From positions 21,224 to 85,223 of the forward strand of contig JASANE010028639.1 in assembly GCA_030248225.1 (NCBI GenBank): 64,000 nt of DNA. The letters are read 5' to 3'. Positions 25,765 through 38,200 of the stretch are shown here, in pieces (positions within the stretch are counted from its first letter, which is position 1; each line of letters opens with the position of its first letter). A program made the translations under genes and the position numbers. Source of the DNA: Trileptium ribeirensis. Taxonomy: Eukaryota > Nematoda > Enoplea > Enoplida > Thoracostomopsidae. The notes beneath the pieces are model-generated. The model was not told where the DNA came from. It saw only the letters and a program-made list of their open reading frames with translations, and ran no database searches.

Positions 25765-28740
25765 GTTAGAACAAAACTAACATCGACAATAAGTTTCCCA
25801 TGCCCGAAAACCCCAGTGCAAGCTATCAGCCTCCCAGGACGTCACAATAAAATTGGGAATTTTGGGCCGACGAACCAAGGTGGCGCCACACCCCCGTACC
25901 CATGGAAACATGAATCTCAGAGCAAAACCAACATCAGCAATGAGTTTCCCGTATCCGAAACTCCGCAGGGGAAACTTATCAGCCGCCCAAGACGTCAAAA
26001 CAAATTTTTAAATTTTCAGTCGAGGAACCACTGGGGCGCCATACCCCCGTACTTCAAACCCTATAAATACATAACGGGAGCCTTAATCGAAAAACAAAAA
26101 AGAGTCATCAGCATTTATCATTTTAAAATGAAATAAAAATAACAGAGAAAAAATTCGAAAGTTTAGATAAGAATAACCTTGCTTCCGTGAAGTGTACTAA
26201 ATTGTGGTAAAAACCTTTATTTTGCTCTTTGACCTCGAACCTTGGGGGCACCTTCCCCCCCAATGGAACCATGGATTACAGAGCAAAACAGACACCTGCA
26301 ATGAATTTCCCATGCCCGAGAACCGTCAAGTGAACTTTTCAGCCGCACAGGACGTCAGAACAAATTTTCGAATTTTAAGGCGAGGAACCATTGGGGAACC
26401 ATACTTCAAACCCCATAACGCCAGAACCAGAGCTTTAATTGAAAAACAAAAAAACAGGCATCGGCGTTTATCATTTCACTACGAAATAAAACCAACCAGA
26501 GAAAAAATTCGAAAGTTTAGATAAAATAACCTTGCTTCCGTGAAGGGTACTAAAATATGGTAAAAAACCCTCATTTTGACCTCTGACCCCGAACTTTGGG
26601 GCGTCATGTCCCTGTACCCATAGAACCATGGGTTACAGAGCAAAGGCAACACATGCAATGAGTTTCTTTCCCATGCCCGAAAAAGCTCAAGTGAAACTTT
26701 TCAGCCGCCCAGGACATCAGAACAAATTTTCAAATTTTGGGTCGAGGAACCATTGGGGCACCATACCTCAAACCCCAGAACTCTAGAGCCAGAGCCTTAA
26801 TCGAAAAACAAAAAAGTAGCATCGGCATTTATCATTTTACTATCAAATATAACCAACCATAAAAAATTCGAATGTTAAGAAAAAAATATCCTTGCTCTTG
26901 CGAAGGGTACTAAAATGAGGTAAAACCCTCATTTTAACCTCTCACCACGCACCATGGGGCGTAATACCTATATACCCATAGAACTATGGGTCAAAGAGCA
27001 AAACCAGACACCTGTAATAAATTCCCATGCCCGAAATCCGTCAAGTGAAAATTTTCAGCCGCCTAAAGACGTCAGAACAAATTTTCGAATTATGGGTCGA
27101 GAAACCATTGGGGTACCATACCTCAAACCCAATAACTGTAGAACCAGAGCCTTAATCGAAAAACAAAAAAAAAACATACATCGGCATTTATCATTTTACT
27201 ATGAAATAAAACCAACTAGAGAAAAAAATCGAAAGTTAAGAAAAAATAAACTTGCTTCCGTGAAGGATACTAAAATGTAGTAAAAAAACCCTCATTTTAA
27301 CCTCTGACCACGAATCATGGGACGTCATACCTCAGTACCCATAGAACCATGGGTTACAGAGCAAAAACAACACATACAATGAGTTTCCCATGCCTGAAAA
27401 CCCTCAAAGTGGAACTTTTCAGTCGCCAAGCACTTCAGAACAAATTTGCGAATTGTGGGTCGAGGAATCATTGGGGCACCATACCTCAAACCCCATAACT
27501 CTAGAACCAGAGCCTTAATCGAAAAACAAAAAAGTAGCATCGGCATTTATCATATTACTATCAAATGTAACCATCCAGAAAAAAATAGAAAGTTAAGAAA
27601 AAAATAACCTTGCTGTTGCGAAGGGTACTAAAATGCGGTAAAACCCTCATTTTAACCTCTCACCACGCACCATGGGGCGTAATACCTATATACCCATAGA
27701 ACTATGGGTCAAAGAGCAAAACCAGACACCTGTAATAAATTCCCATGCCCGAAATCCGTCAAGTGAAAATTTTCAGCCGCCTAAAGACGTCAGAATAAAT
27801 TTTCGAATTATGGGTCGAGAAACCATTGGGGTACCATACCTCAAACCCAATAACTGTAGAACCAGAGCCTTAATCGAAAAACAAAAAAACATACATCGGC
27901 ATTTATCATTTTACTATGAAATAAAACCAACTAGAGAAAAAAATCGAAAGTTAAGAAAAAATAAACTTGCTTCCGTGAAGGATACTAAAATGTAGTAAAA
28001 AAACCCTCATTTTAACCTCTGACCACGAATCATGGGACGTCATACCTCAGTACCCATAGAACCATGGGTTACAGAGCAAAAACAACACATACAATGAGTT
28101 TCCCATGCCTGAAAACCCTCAAAGTGGAACTTTTCAGTCGCCAAGCACTTCAGAACAAATTTGCGAATTGTGGATCGAGGAATCATTGGGGCACCATACC
28201 TCAAACCCCATAACTCTAGAACCAGAGCCTTAATCGAAAAACAAAAAAGTAGCATCGGCATTTATCATATTACTATCAAATGTAACCATCCAGAAAAAAA
28301 TAGAAAGTTAAGAAAAAATAACCTTGCTGTTGCGAAGGCTACTAAAATGCGGTAAAAACCTTCATTTTAACCTCTCATCACGAACCATGGGGCGTCATAC
28401 CTCCATACCCATAGAACCATGGGTCAAAGAGCAAAACCAGCCCCGGCAGAGAGTTTCCCATGCTTTAAAACCCCCCGGTGAAACTTTTCAGGCGCCCAGG
28501 ACGTCAGAACAAGTTTTCGAATTTTGGGTCGAGGTACCATTGGGGCACCATACCTGAAACCTCATAAATCCGGAACCAGAGCTTTAATAGAAAAACAAAG
28601 AAGAGGCATCGGCATTTATCATTTTAATATGAAATAAAACCAAACAGATAAAAAATTCTAAAGTTTAGATAAAAATAACCTTTGCTTCCGTGAAGGGTAC
28701 TAAAATGGGGTAAAATGGCGCAAAAAGCCACATTTTTAAA
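25765..28740. repeat. 358-bp satellite, about 8 copies, with a dimeric higher-order block
   Basis: Landmarks recur every 353-360 bp in one orientation: CTTGCTTCCGTGAAGG or CTTGCTGTTGCGAAGG near 26177, 26530, 26890, 27249, 27607, 27967, 28321 and 28679, and CCATAGAACCATGGG. Two unit types, 'TTCCGTG' and 'TGTTGCG', alternate in the right half. The block of about 717 bp from about 26940 to 27657 is repeated almost exactly to about 28375. Short ORFs recurring at fixed spacing are shadows of this periodicity. Confidence 0.93.
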
Positions 28741-28900
28741 CCTGATCCCGAAACCAAACCCGAAATCAAAAAGGCTCAGGGATGAACTTCGTAAATAGAC
28801 TAAGCCGGTACGAATGAGCCCAAGATCATAAAAATCGGTTAAGTAGTTTCCGCGTTATGGCCAATCACACACACAGACGGAATTTAAAAGATTTTACCCC
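28741..28900 (+). mobile_element. Possible retroelement 3'-end remnant abutting the satellite
   Basis: The text AAAAATCGGTTAAGTAGTTT, then CCGCGTTATGGCCAATCACA and ACACACAGACGG, closely resembles the 3' ends of several invertebrate non-LTR elements and their SINEs, where a 'cggt..agtagttt..gagtta' block precedes a CA-rich tail. No coding part is present. Family not resolved. Confidence 0.35.
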
Positions 28901-29884
28901 TGCAACACACAATCTCCAGTACCTTTCACTACGTTCTGATAAGCAACAACTTCCCCACCATGGAAAAGCTTGTGCTTTTGGGAAATAGAGTAATTTTGTA
29001 TCTAATATTATATACTTAGAAATGCTTGCTTCAGTTAAAATATACAGTTACGGTACATGTGTCCTATGTTGAAATACGCACGCAGATGGTAACTTAGTAA
29101 TGGTTTATATTTATATCGGAATTAAGAGCCGAAACACTATTGTTTAAATCCAAAATTACATATCTTTTGACTTCTAACTTTTCATTGAAACGATCTATAC
29201 GCCAGAAAATATAATACGGCTACTGCATGCTTCTAGAGCAATTATTACTAGTGAAAAACAGGTAATGAATTATTCTACGATTTCTGTGTTTATCACTAAT
29301 TGCACATTGCAAGCCACTGAATTTCAGACTTACTTAGACGAGTATCCTAAGCATATATAAACTAAGTAACATTCCTAACTCAAGGATCTCAGTGCAGCAT
29401 CTATTATATGCATAACCAGCGTTGGCATTTATTGAATAATCACTTTTACGAGTAAAAGAATAAACGATCATGTAACTCCCACTACTGGGCGAAAACATAT
29501 GCATTTTTGTACAATTTATATGCATCTGCCAGCAAAAAAAAATTTTTGATCGACCCAAGTACCCCAAATTACAATTGACCGTTTTATGTTGGAATTACGA
29601 CCCCAAAATTTCGTCCAGAAAAGGCCGACATTTCACGCTTTATTACGAACATATTAGCGGTTTTGAAACGACACATCTACATTTTTCTTAGGTGATCTCT
29701 TGAAAAATTATCAATGAATGTCCCAGCGTCGCCCAAAGTTGAAGTAATTACTGTTTAGTGTGGTTATGCTAGCTCCGGCAAATAATCGATGGTGAATCGA
29801 GATTTGCGATTTCGTTAGCCGTTGGGAGACAAAAATACATCAGTTGTGTTACGATGCACACCAATAAGAATCACATAAAAACAC
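28901..29884. other. AT-rich stretch, no gene seen
   Basis: I see only short ORFs without motifs. Confidence 0.3.
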
Positions 29885-30432
29885 ATAAAATTATGTTGTG
29901 GAATGCTCTTCGAATAGGGCTACTCCAAGTAGTTATCAATTTTTGATTGGCCTATATCTTTAAGCTTTCGTGGAAGAAACTGCGACCAAAAGTATTTAAA
30001 AATTATGTTGTGTAATGCTCCTTGAACAGCACAACTCCAAGACTTTATAAATTTTTGATTTGCCTATATATCTTTGAGTTTTCGTGGAAGAAACTGTGGC
30101 CAAAAATATTTAAAGCTTATGCTGTGTATGCTCTTTGAACAGGACTACGCCAAGTCTTTATAAATTTTCGTTCGGCGTATATACTTGAGCTTTCGTAGAA
30201 GAAACTGCGACCTATAGTATTTTTGTTGTGTAAGGCTCTTTGAACAGGATTACTCCAAGTCTGTCAATTATTGACTGACCTATATACTTGAGCTTTCGTG
30301 GAAGAAACTTCGACCAAAATTATTTAAAAAATAATGTCGTGTAATGCTCTTTGAACAGGACTACTCCAAGCTTTTATCAATTTTTGATTGGCTTATATAC
30401 TTGAGCTTACTTGAAAGAAGCTGCGACCCAAT
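29885..30432. repeat. About 108-bp tandem repeat, five copies
   Basis: Repeated phrases are TGTAATGCTCTTTGAACAGG, ACTCCAAG, TTTTTGATTGGCCTATAT and CTTTCGTGGAAGAAACTGCG, starting near 29893, 30005, 30120, 30225 and 30335. Copies differ by a few percent and small gaps. Non-coding. Confidence 0.9.
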
Positions 30433-30672
30433 GTGCTCACTAATTTGCAACAATATATACGTCATTAGTTGGCGTTTGCAAAGCATAATAAATTTTTCCG
30501 AATTTATTAAATCAACATAAAGTAAATAAACAATTTCGTTATATTGGCATTTAATCATTTAGCTAGCAATAAAGGCATGTATAGACAATAATTAATACGT
30601 CATTGGCCATTATTTTTATATCACCAAATACAGATTGTTATTTGTTAGGATCTATTTACGTAAATACAATAC

Positions 30673-30740
30673 TGGGAACATGAAAGCTTTGTCTATCAGC
30701 AGTCTATACCATACCATTCAATGGTATACAGTATATACCG
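30673..30740 (-). mobile_element. Partial MITE copy related to 7556-7955
   Basis: CCATACCATTCAATGGTATA, then CAGTATATACC, is close to the reverse complement of the right part of the MITE at 7556-7955. It is preceded by ATGAAAGCTTTGTCTATC, which matches that element's terminal text. Only one end is present. Confidence 0.55.
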
Positions 30741-30814
30741 GCACGCTATGAAAACCGGTGGTTACGGGAACGAGATAATGTGGAGGAAACAACCATAGGT
30801 TTAACAACCATTGG

Positions 30815-30915
30815 GCCCTGGGAAAGAGGGTGGGGCGGGCCCCCACTTTTGAGTCTCGGGTGCCCCAGCTTCCACGCAGGGCCCCACCCTTGGTTCCTGG
30901 CAGCCAAACTCGTCC
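30815..30915. repeat. GC-rich patch with inverted GGGTGGGGC / GCCCCACCC
   Basis: A short GC-rich island in AT-rich DNA. AGGGTGGGGC near 30828 and GCCCCACCCT near 30882 can pair as a hairpin stem. The overlapping ORFs on both strands are by-products of this. Confidence 0.45.
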
Positions 30916-31283
30916 TCGCACATTCGATGATTTCCGACCCAAAAGCAACGTCTTTTTCGTAATGTAAATATATATTGTATATTGCGTTACAGGCATTTGT
31001 ATTTGACACAAATTAATCAATGGTATTAAGTGCACCAGCAGAAGGTCTACATTAGACCAGTATTTCAAAGGACTGTCCTTGATCCAGAGCAATCAACATT
31101 TGGCCTAACTATAGACTTGGATCCTTTCACTATATTGAACGTGGTTGTTCCACTGCAAACAACCGTTTTAATTATGCCTGTTTCATTTTAATAAATGTTT
31201 CAAAAGAACACATATATATAATATGTATTATTACTTGTCGCGTATACAAAACAACATTAAAAAAGCATATTGTAGTGTAGTCA

Positions 31284-31610
31284 CTATACGATTATCGACG
31301 CTAAAGTGCCAATGTATTCCAACTTAAAATTCTTCCAGCCACATTGGCGCGTGGAAAACAAAATATAATCGGCAGGGGCAGAAACACCAAGTGTGGACAA
31401 AACTTCCACATGTGCGGTGCTTAAAGGCCACACCAGTAGGTCGACGCGAACGTTACACAGGGAAAAAACTTCATTGTTACATGAATTATACAAGTTATTG
31501 AAAATAAGTTGGAATCGCTTCTGCTGCGGTGTTTCGTAATCAGGAATTAATATATATGCTTTCTTAATATTAGCTTCAACCACGAGTTGATGATTTTTAC
31601 TGAAAATCAT
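31284..31610 (-). other. Unassigned 108-codon ORF
   Basis: A minus-strand frame from an ATG at 31610 to a stop at 31284 has mixed, non-repetitive amino-acid composition (phrases such as DYETPQQKRFQLIFNNLY and HVEVLSTLGVSAPADYILF), with no low-complexity bias. I do not recognise a family. No splice partners or promoter were found. It could be an exon fragment, a transposon relic or chance. It stands out mildly from the shadow ORFs because it overlaps no repeat. Confidence 0.2.
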
Positions 31611-31794
31611 AAACCCTTGTGTTTCAACAATAGTCCAGCAAACTGAGACAACATGGTGTCATTGAGATGTTGCCAGAGAGTATTGTGGAAAATCATGTGC
31701 GTTATACCATCAGAAATTGTCAAGTGTTTTCTTATAAAATAGTAAAATGCACACTTGTTTTAACTACCAACTACTGTATGTAAAGGCCGTGCAA

Positions 31795-32435
31795 TTTTCA
31801 ATATCGCATCAAAAACGTACTCATCTTTGAAGAATCTGCGGTGTCTGAAAGTGCATACGCACGGGACATTCACCCTTTGAATTGGAACATTTTTCGTCTT
31901 AAAAGACCACTGTAGGCTTCGCCAATTTTAGAACTGGTATAATTGGACAGCAAACTCAATATCCCATCAAAAACATACCCATGTTTGAAGAATCTGCGGT
32001 GTCTGAAAGTGTATACGCACGGGACATTTGCCCTTTGAATTGGAACATTTTTCGTCTGAAAAGACCACTGTAGGTTTCGCCAATTTTAGAACTGGTATAA
32101 TTGGACAGAAAACTCAATATCGCATCAAAAACGTACCCATGTTTGAAGAATATACGGTGTCTGAAAGTGCATACGCACGGGACATTTACCCTTTGAATTG
32201 GAACATTTTTCGTCGGAAAAGACAACTGTAGGCTTCGCCAATTTTAGAACTGGTATAATTGGACAGCAAACTCAATATTCCATCAAAAAACGTACCCATG
32301 TTTGAAGAATCTTCGGTGTCTGAAAGTGCATACGCACGGGATATTTACCCTTTGAATCGGAACATTTTTCGTCGGAAAAGACAACTGTAGGCTTCGCCAA
32401 TTTTAGAACTGGTATAATTGGACAGCAAACTCTAT
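31795..32435. repeat. 158-bp tandem repeat, four copies
   Basis: TTTGAAGAATCTGCGGTGTC, GCATACGCACGGGACATT, GGAACATTTTTCGTC and GAACTGGTATAATTGGACAG recur every 157-159 bp (units near 31800, 31959, 32117 and 32275). Copies are very similar. The ORFs over it on both strands are periodic shadows. Confidence 0.92.
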
Positions 32436-32559
32436 CTTAAAAAATCTTTTTATGCATTGGTCTATCATTTTCTTTCGCTTTCGATACTCGACTGCTGTAA
32501 TACATCGAAGTCATGCGGAAACTACTGTAAAATGAGTGTTGTCACACAGTGCAATGTGA

Positions 32560-32875
32560 AACAGGATTCTGTTTCATTTCTGGATTTAAAATCAGCTTTA
32601 TCCTTGAATGACATGATTTGAAATAAATTTAATTCAGAATGACTCTATTTGACTTCACTATTTCATTTCTGGATTTAAAATCATTTCTGGATTTAAAATC
32701 AGCTTTATCCTTGAATGACTTGATTTAAAATAAATATAATTCAGAATGACTCTATTTGACTTCACTATTTCATTTCTGGATTTAAAATCATTTCTGGATT
32801 TAAAATCAGCTTTATCCTTGAATGACTTGATTTAAAATAAATTTAATTCAGAATGACTTTATTTGATTTCACTAT
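32560..32875. repeat. About 121-bp tandem repeat, nearly three copies
   Basis: TTTCATTTCTGGATTTAAAA, ATCAGCTTTATCCTTGAATG and AATTCAGAATGACT recur in tandem, with an internal short duplication of TTTCTGGATTTAAAATCA in the last two units. Recent expansion. Confidence 0.88.
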
Positions 32876-33104
32876 TGGCGCCAAAGCTGTTGAATTTAAT
32901 ATCTTATTCAAACAGTACCTAATCTATACAAACTTGCTATTTGCATTCGGCTTCAGTTAACTCAAGTTGATGAGTTTTGTTAAATAACGTGAATTAAAAT
33001 TCAAGTAACCGGATTTGTTTCCAGTCAATTAGATTTCAGTTTTGATAAATAATTTAAAATGAGGCAACTCAAATTAAGCTCGTGAATCTAAAATTAACCT
33101 TGCC

Positions 33105-33870
33105 ACTAAATGTGAAACTAAATAGATTCAATCTAAATCAAACTGATTTTAAATCGATATATTAAACGAAATGTTGTTTTACTATTTGCAATATAACTAT
33201 AAAGAACTTCTCGTAGCTCTAGTACTTGGCTCTAAATGTGAAACTAAATAGATTCAATCGAAAGCTAAATCCCCTATTTCAAATGGAGATGATTAAACCA
33301 AATGGTTGTTCAAATTTTTGCAATATAACGATAAAGTACTTCTCCGAAGCTCTAGCACCTTGGCTCAAAATGTGAAACTAAATAGATTCAATCTAAAGTC
33401 AAACTGATTTTAAATCGAGATATTAAACGAAATGTTGTTTTACTATTTGCACTATAACTATAAAGAACTTCGCGTAGCTCTAGTACTTGGCTCTAAATGT
33501 GAAACTAAATAGATTTAATCTAAAGTCAAACTGATTTTAAATCGAGATATTAAATGAAATGTTGTTTTACTATTTGCAATATAACTATAAAGAACTTCTC
33601 GTAGCTCTAGTACTTGGCTCTAAATGTGAAACTAAATAGATTCAATCTAAAGTCAAACTGATTTTAAATCGAGATATTAAACGAAATGTTGTTTTACTAT
33701 TTGCAATATAACTATAAAGAACTTCTCGTAGCTCTAGTACTTGGCTCTAAATGTGAAGCTAAATAGATTCAATCTAAAGTCAAACTGATTTTATATCGAG
33801 ATATTAAACGAAATGTTGTTTTACTATTTGCAATATAACTATAAAGAACTTCTCGTAACTCTAGTATTGC
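33105..33870. repeat. About 122-bp tandem repeat, six copies
   Basis: TGTGAAACTAAATAGATTCA, AACTGATTTTAAATCG, GAAATGTTGTTTTACTATTT and ATAACTATAAAGAACTTCTC recur six times. The second unit is the most diverged; the others are nearly identical. Non-coding. Confidence 0.92.
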
Positions 33871-35070
33871 AGAAACATATTCCTAAGTACGTTAAAACTA
33901 AGTAGATTAAGATGAAGAGACAAGTCAGTAAAATAAAAATTAAAAGCTGAAAGATATAGTAGAAATTTAGCAGCACAATTTGATGCAGGAACTAAATGTT
34001 ATACTAAAGTAATTTTTCCATAACCCCAGTTGACTTAAAAATATATAAAATTGGCATATCAAAAATTATAAATTAATTTATTAAACCATAGAGAAAATGA
34101 TTGCTCTTAATGATGTTCGAACGCAAAGAATGACAATATGTTCTGATTAGATTTCTTATGAGACACCAATCACATAAACAAAAATTTTTCATGATAATCT
34201 AGCTTTCTAGATTCAGCCTTACTGATTGTAATTTTAATTAATTGTACCACTATTAATTATTATAAAATAGTTTTGAAACCGTAAAGTTGAGGATGGTTTG
34301 GAGTAAGAAGATAGTTGTACTCTCAAATGGATTTAACAGCGCCAAAATGTATGTCGTACCACCGTCATTCGTTAAAAAGAAATACTTTTTCAACTTTCCC
34401 AATGGACTCAATCTTGTAAGCTAGGGACATTATTAAGCCGGATAAATATAACAGCGATCATGCTATTATATGTATGAATATAGTCGGCATCAGTTTTTAT
34501 TGTTATGTGTCAAATAAATCTGAAATCGTGGTATGACATCAAAAGGAAGATTAAATTGTGCTACAAATTTATATTATAGCTATAAATAGTAATTAGTTTG
34601 TAGGCAATGTTGAGGACTGGAGGGAGGGGGGAGTTGGCTAGGTCATTTTTATTGAAGTTTAAAACATAAATGATTGATATAAAATGCAATAAAAATAAAA
34701 AATTTTGTCTACCCGACCATACACCTTTAGGGCAAATGACCTGTTGAATTGTGTGAGACGCCCGTGCTTGTAGATATGAACTCCATACGGATGGCGTATT
34801 TAATAATCGTTGACCGAATAAAGATGCATATCTTAGAGGTGTATATAAAACTTTACTACAAACAGATATCAAACATTCAACTAGATGGCTTCTCAAGAAA
34901 GCATCCCTAAACTTTTAGAAGTACTAATTGTCCATCATTCTAAACACTGACAATCAATATATTAAAACACTGTTCCTAGCTCCGAAAGCCTATAATTTCA
35001 GTTTGTGGTATATCTGTACTCAGGTGTTTTGCGTGCCTTAGGCATTCAATAATGCTTCAGTATTTGTTCT
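33871..35070. other. Intergenic stretch upstream of the MAM-like gene
   Basis: No supported gene. The minus-strand ORF at 34561-34896 has no recognisable domain. A short G-rich run lies at 34616-34635. Confidence 0.3.
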
Positions 35071-35075
35071 CTTTC

Positions 35076-35083
35076 TATATAAA
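35076..35083 (+). promoter_or_regulatory. Candidate TATA box of the MAM-like gene
   Basis: TATATAAA lies 69 bp upstream of the end of the spacer that leads to the start codon at 35152. A start site about 30 bp downstream, near 35106-35112, would leave a 5' leader of about 40 bases. In AT-rich DNA such a match is easily found by chance, so position is the main support. Confidence 0.35.
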
Positions 35084-35151
35084 TCCATTTGTGACATATC
35101 CAAACGAATCTTTTGTATAATTTCTTCACTACTTTATACAATTATTACACA

Positions 35152-35227
35152 ATGATACCTCTATTGCAATCATTAGTTTGTTATACAATATTTCTGCTTG
35201 GACTCCTTGCGTTCACTAGTTATGACG
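35152..35227 (+). CDS. Exon 1: start codon and signal peptide
   Basis: Encodes residues 1-25, beginning MIPLLQSLVCYTIFLLGLLA, a typical signal peptide with a short polar head and long hydrophobic core. The in-frame TTG upstream at 35113 is not a likely animal start. The donor GTGAGT follows immediately; the exon ends in phase 1. Confidence 0.8.
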
Positions 35228-38200
35228 GTGAGTGTTGGAATACCTTTTTCACTATACAATGCATACATGCTCCAAGTCTGTGGTTCCAGGAGAGGCGGAT
35301 CGTCGGGGAAGGTGTAGAGGGTATACTGCCGGCCTCCCCAGAAGGGGATCAAACCGTCTCTATTTGTTTGTCGGTTGGGCTGCCGCGCGGAGGGCGATTC
35401 GGGGCACCTGCCGCTTCGTGCATTACTGTTCATATGGTGCAGCTTTTATTTATATTGGTTTAGTTAGCTTAGTTTATTAACACACCCAACACAGTATAAC
35501 CTTAAACATTATACATTTATTAAAAAATCTTTCATTATGCAACATAATCAAACAGTTTTGCTGAAACAAGAGCGCAAAGTTACTAAGAAGTTATCCGCAT
35601 GAAAACTTGAGTTTATATATTTATGTATAAGTACAGTTTTGTCACATTTCTATGTACATGAGCGAGGCTGGGACTTCCAATTCCAAAAATTCTCTTGGTA
35701 TAAAAATTTTTCCAGGGCAATGTACACCTCTCTAGTATGCTGTTTGTTAACACGGAAACATTCAAGTATGTGGTATCCATATGATGATTATAACCTGGTG
35801 TCATGTAGCTTCATATATGTCATTTAAATTTTCGCTTCACAATTTTCACTTCAATTTGAAAAATCAGAATACACAAATTAGTACACTAATTAATATCGCA
35901 GTATGTGTTTACTGTATATTGTTTATGTGTTTTAGCTGATGGATGCAGCGGACGCAATCCACGTCCTGATCCAGTGGATCCCGATCCAGAATTTGATGAT
36001 AATCTGCGGTGTAAGTTTCATATAATCTCTATGTTGTAGCGTGGTTGATTTGAGTTGATTTCATACGATTTTATGATTTTATGTAAATTAAAGCATAAGC
36101 TTTCAGTTAGTAATATTCCCATATACCGTTGGGCAATTTAGTGCATGAAATTTGAAGGAAATACGCAATTTTTGCACCAAATCCACAGCCTTATAAAGAA
36201 GAAACGTAACCCGTTATGCTGTTTTGCCGTACGATATGAGCACCTAGTTGTGCCTTTTACTACTTTTGGCTATGTGCAAGCTGAAGTATACGCCGCCGAC
36301 GAGCCAACGGCTTTCTGCTCGTTTTTGCACCAGAATATTATGGCAACTAGTGTAATGGCAATAAATTACATAGCTAACATAAAGATTATTTTTCTGAGTG
36401 TGCCTGTTTTGTTTCTTGAAACTCCTTTTTAATTGTCATGAAAGTCCAACAATTTTTAAGTGTAGTTGGAAATTAGGCACTTACTATATAGCTTTGTTGT
36501 TCCAATATCTGACAACATTCATATAATTTTAGTATTATTGAACGCCAAATATTATTACAGAAGAGAGACCGCGGAAAAAGGTGGCTGCCGGGATAGCAGG
36601 TATCCAACCCCCCGTACGATATCACGCCAGAAGAGCACCCGTTTCGTTCTGCCTTACTCCTAAAATGCATACAGTTTCGTTCGAATAGCTAGTATTATAA
36701 AATAAGCTTTATTAAAAGGATTCATTACACGTTTTTATGTGACCATGTGCCACAGTTTCAAACTCATTCCCGGATGCCTGTTGTACGACGTGCACTAAGT
36801 TAGAACATAGAACAAAATACTCATTTCTGCATAAATCTCACAATACTAACTTAGACTATTGTAATTTTTAATACCACGTCAGGATTGATATCAGTAGAGT
36901 TTTTCCATCTATTTGCTAAGATCCAAAACCATATAATGAGATCTTGACATTGTACCTATCGAACTGTTTATCATTTACATTATTTGAATGTTCTCTGTGC
37001 TACTATCAATATATAGTTTGATGATGCTCAAGTTGCTTTTATTTTACACCAAAAACCATCAACACTCGCAGTGCTACCTAAGTGCGCAACCGTAATATCT
37101 ATATTGTTTTGTTTCTTCTAGTGAAGATTAAGATATCGAAGCTCTCGCAATCCTTGCTGCATTATTAGCCCGACATAGTTATGCGGGCGCTTCATAGATA
37201 CTTACTCTTAGTTTTTGTTTTCCTGTACTGATTCCTGTTTACGTTAGTTAGAAACGGGTGAAATTAAATACATTGCTTAGATAATTTGTTTCTAATTCTT
37301 TATACTATAGAATGTCATAATTGTCGAGAAATACCCGCAAACAAATTATTCAGTATTCAAGTTCCGTATGATTGCGGAGGCAGATGGTCCCGGAGGGTCA
37401 GGGAACGCACGGCGGATGAGGTGCCATCGGAAAGCGCAGCTGGTATAATTATTTTCTGTAATTCGTGCTTAAAGTTTCCCCATTTTCCCCAATCGTTTTT
37501 TCATAATTTTGTAAATTTGCTCTGAACGGGTAAAATTTTCCGGCCAGAGATTTGCGGTGAATTAGCCGGGCTTCAGGGTGGTAAGTATAGATTAGGGAGA
37601 TGCGACCCTTAACCTTCATGCTTTCTATCTACACGGTACGTTTTATATATATATACTGAAAAAATCATAAAAACATGCTGATAGTAATTTTGTACAAAAT
37701 TATTTTCGACAAATTATTGCATTTTAAATCTCGATAAGTAATAAATAAATATTTTTATAGATAAGGTATGTATTTGGTGACTAGGCTGTATTTTATAGAT
37801 TGCTTTGGGCCAAACGTACGCGAAGAACCTATTCGTGAAAATACCAATAGTCCAGAGCTAACCGAAACGAAATCAAGTGCCAACGAATTGCAATGTGGCT
37901 TCATCGGTAGTTGCTGCTGGGGTAATAATGCGAACGATCCAATTCAATACGTTCGAGCATCGGGTCCAGTCAATTCGGAAGCAATACGTCGTTGCTTTGG
38001 AACTTCTGAGCGACCAGGTACGATATTATTTTGGGTCTGGGTCTGATATTGTAACACATCTTTAGCACTGCAAGAATACCTTGATAAGTTATGTTGTTAA
38101 ATATTTAGAATTATGATGCCAAATAAAGTAACATTATATTTTGAGTTATTTATGCAAGTTTGATTTTATGTATTAAATTTGAGAATACAGAACATAGTCA

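Noticed and set aside
26954..28355. Recurring ORFs of about 107 and 73 codons on opposite strands
   Set aside because: They repeat at the 358/717-bp satellite period, and their reading frames break in other units.
34561..34896. 111-codon minus-strand ORF near the promoter of the MAM-like gene
   Set aside because: No family recognised; the second half is a low-complexity hydrophobic stretch from AT-rich DNA.
36145..36432. 95-codon ORF as an exon of the MAM-like gene
   Set aside because: It matches a dispersed repeat at 44735-45235 and has no phase-compatible splice sites.
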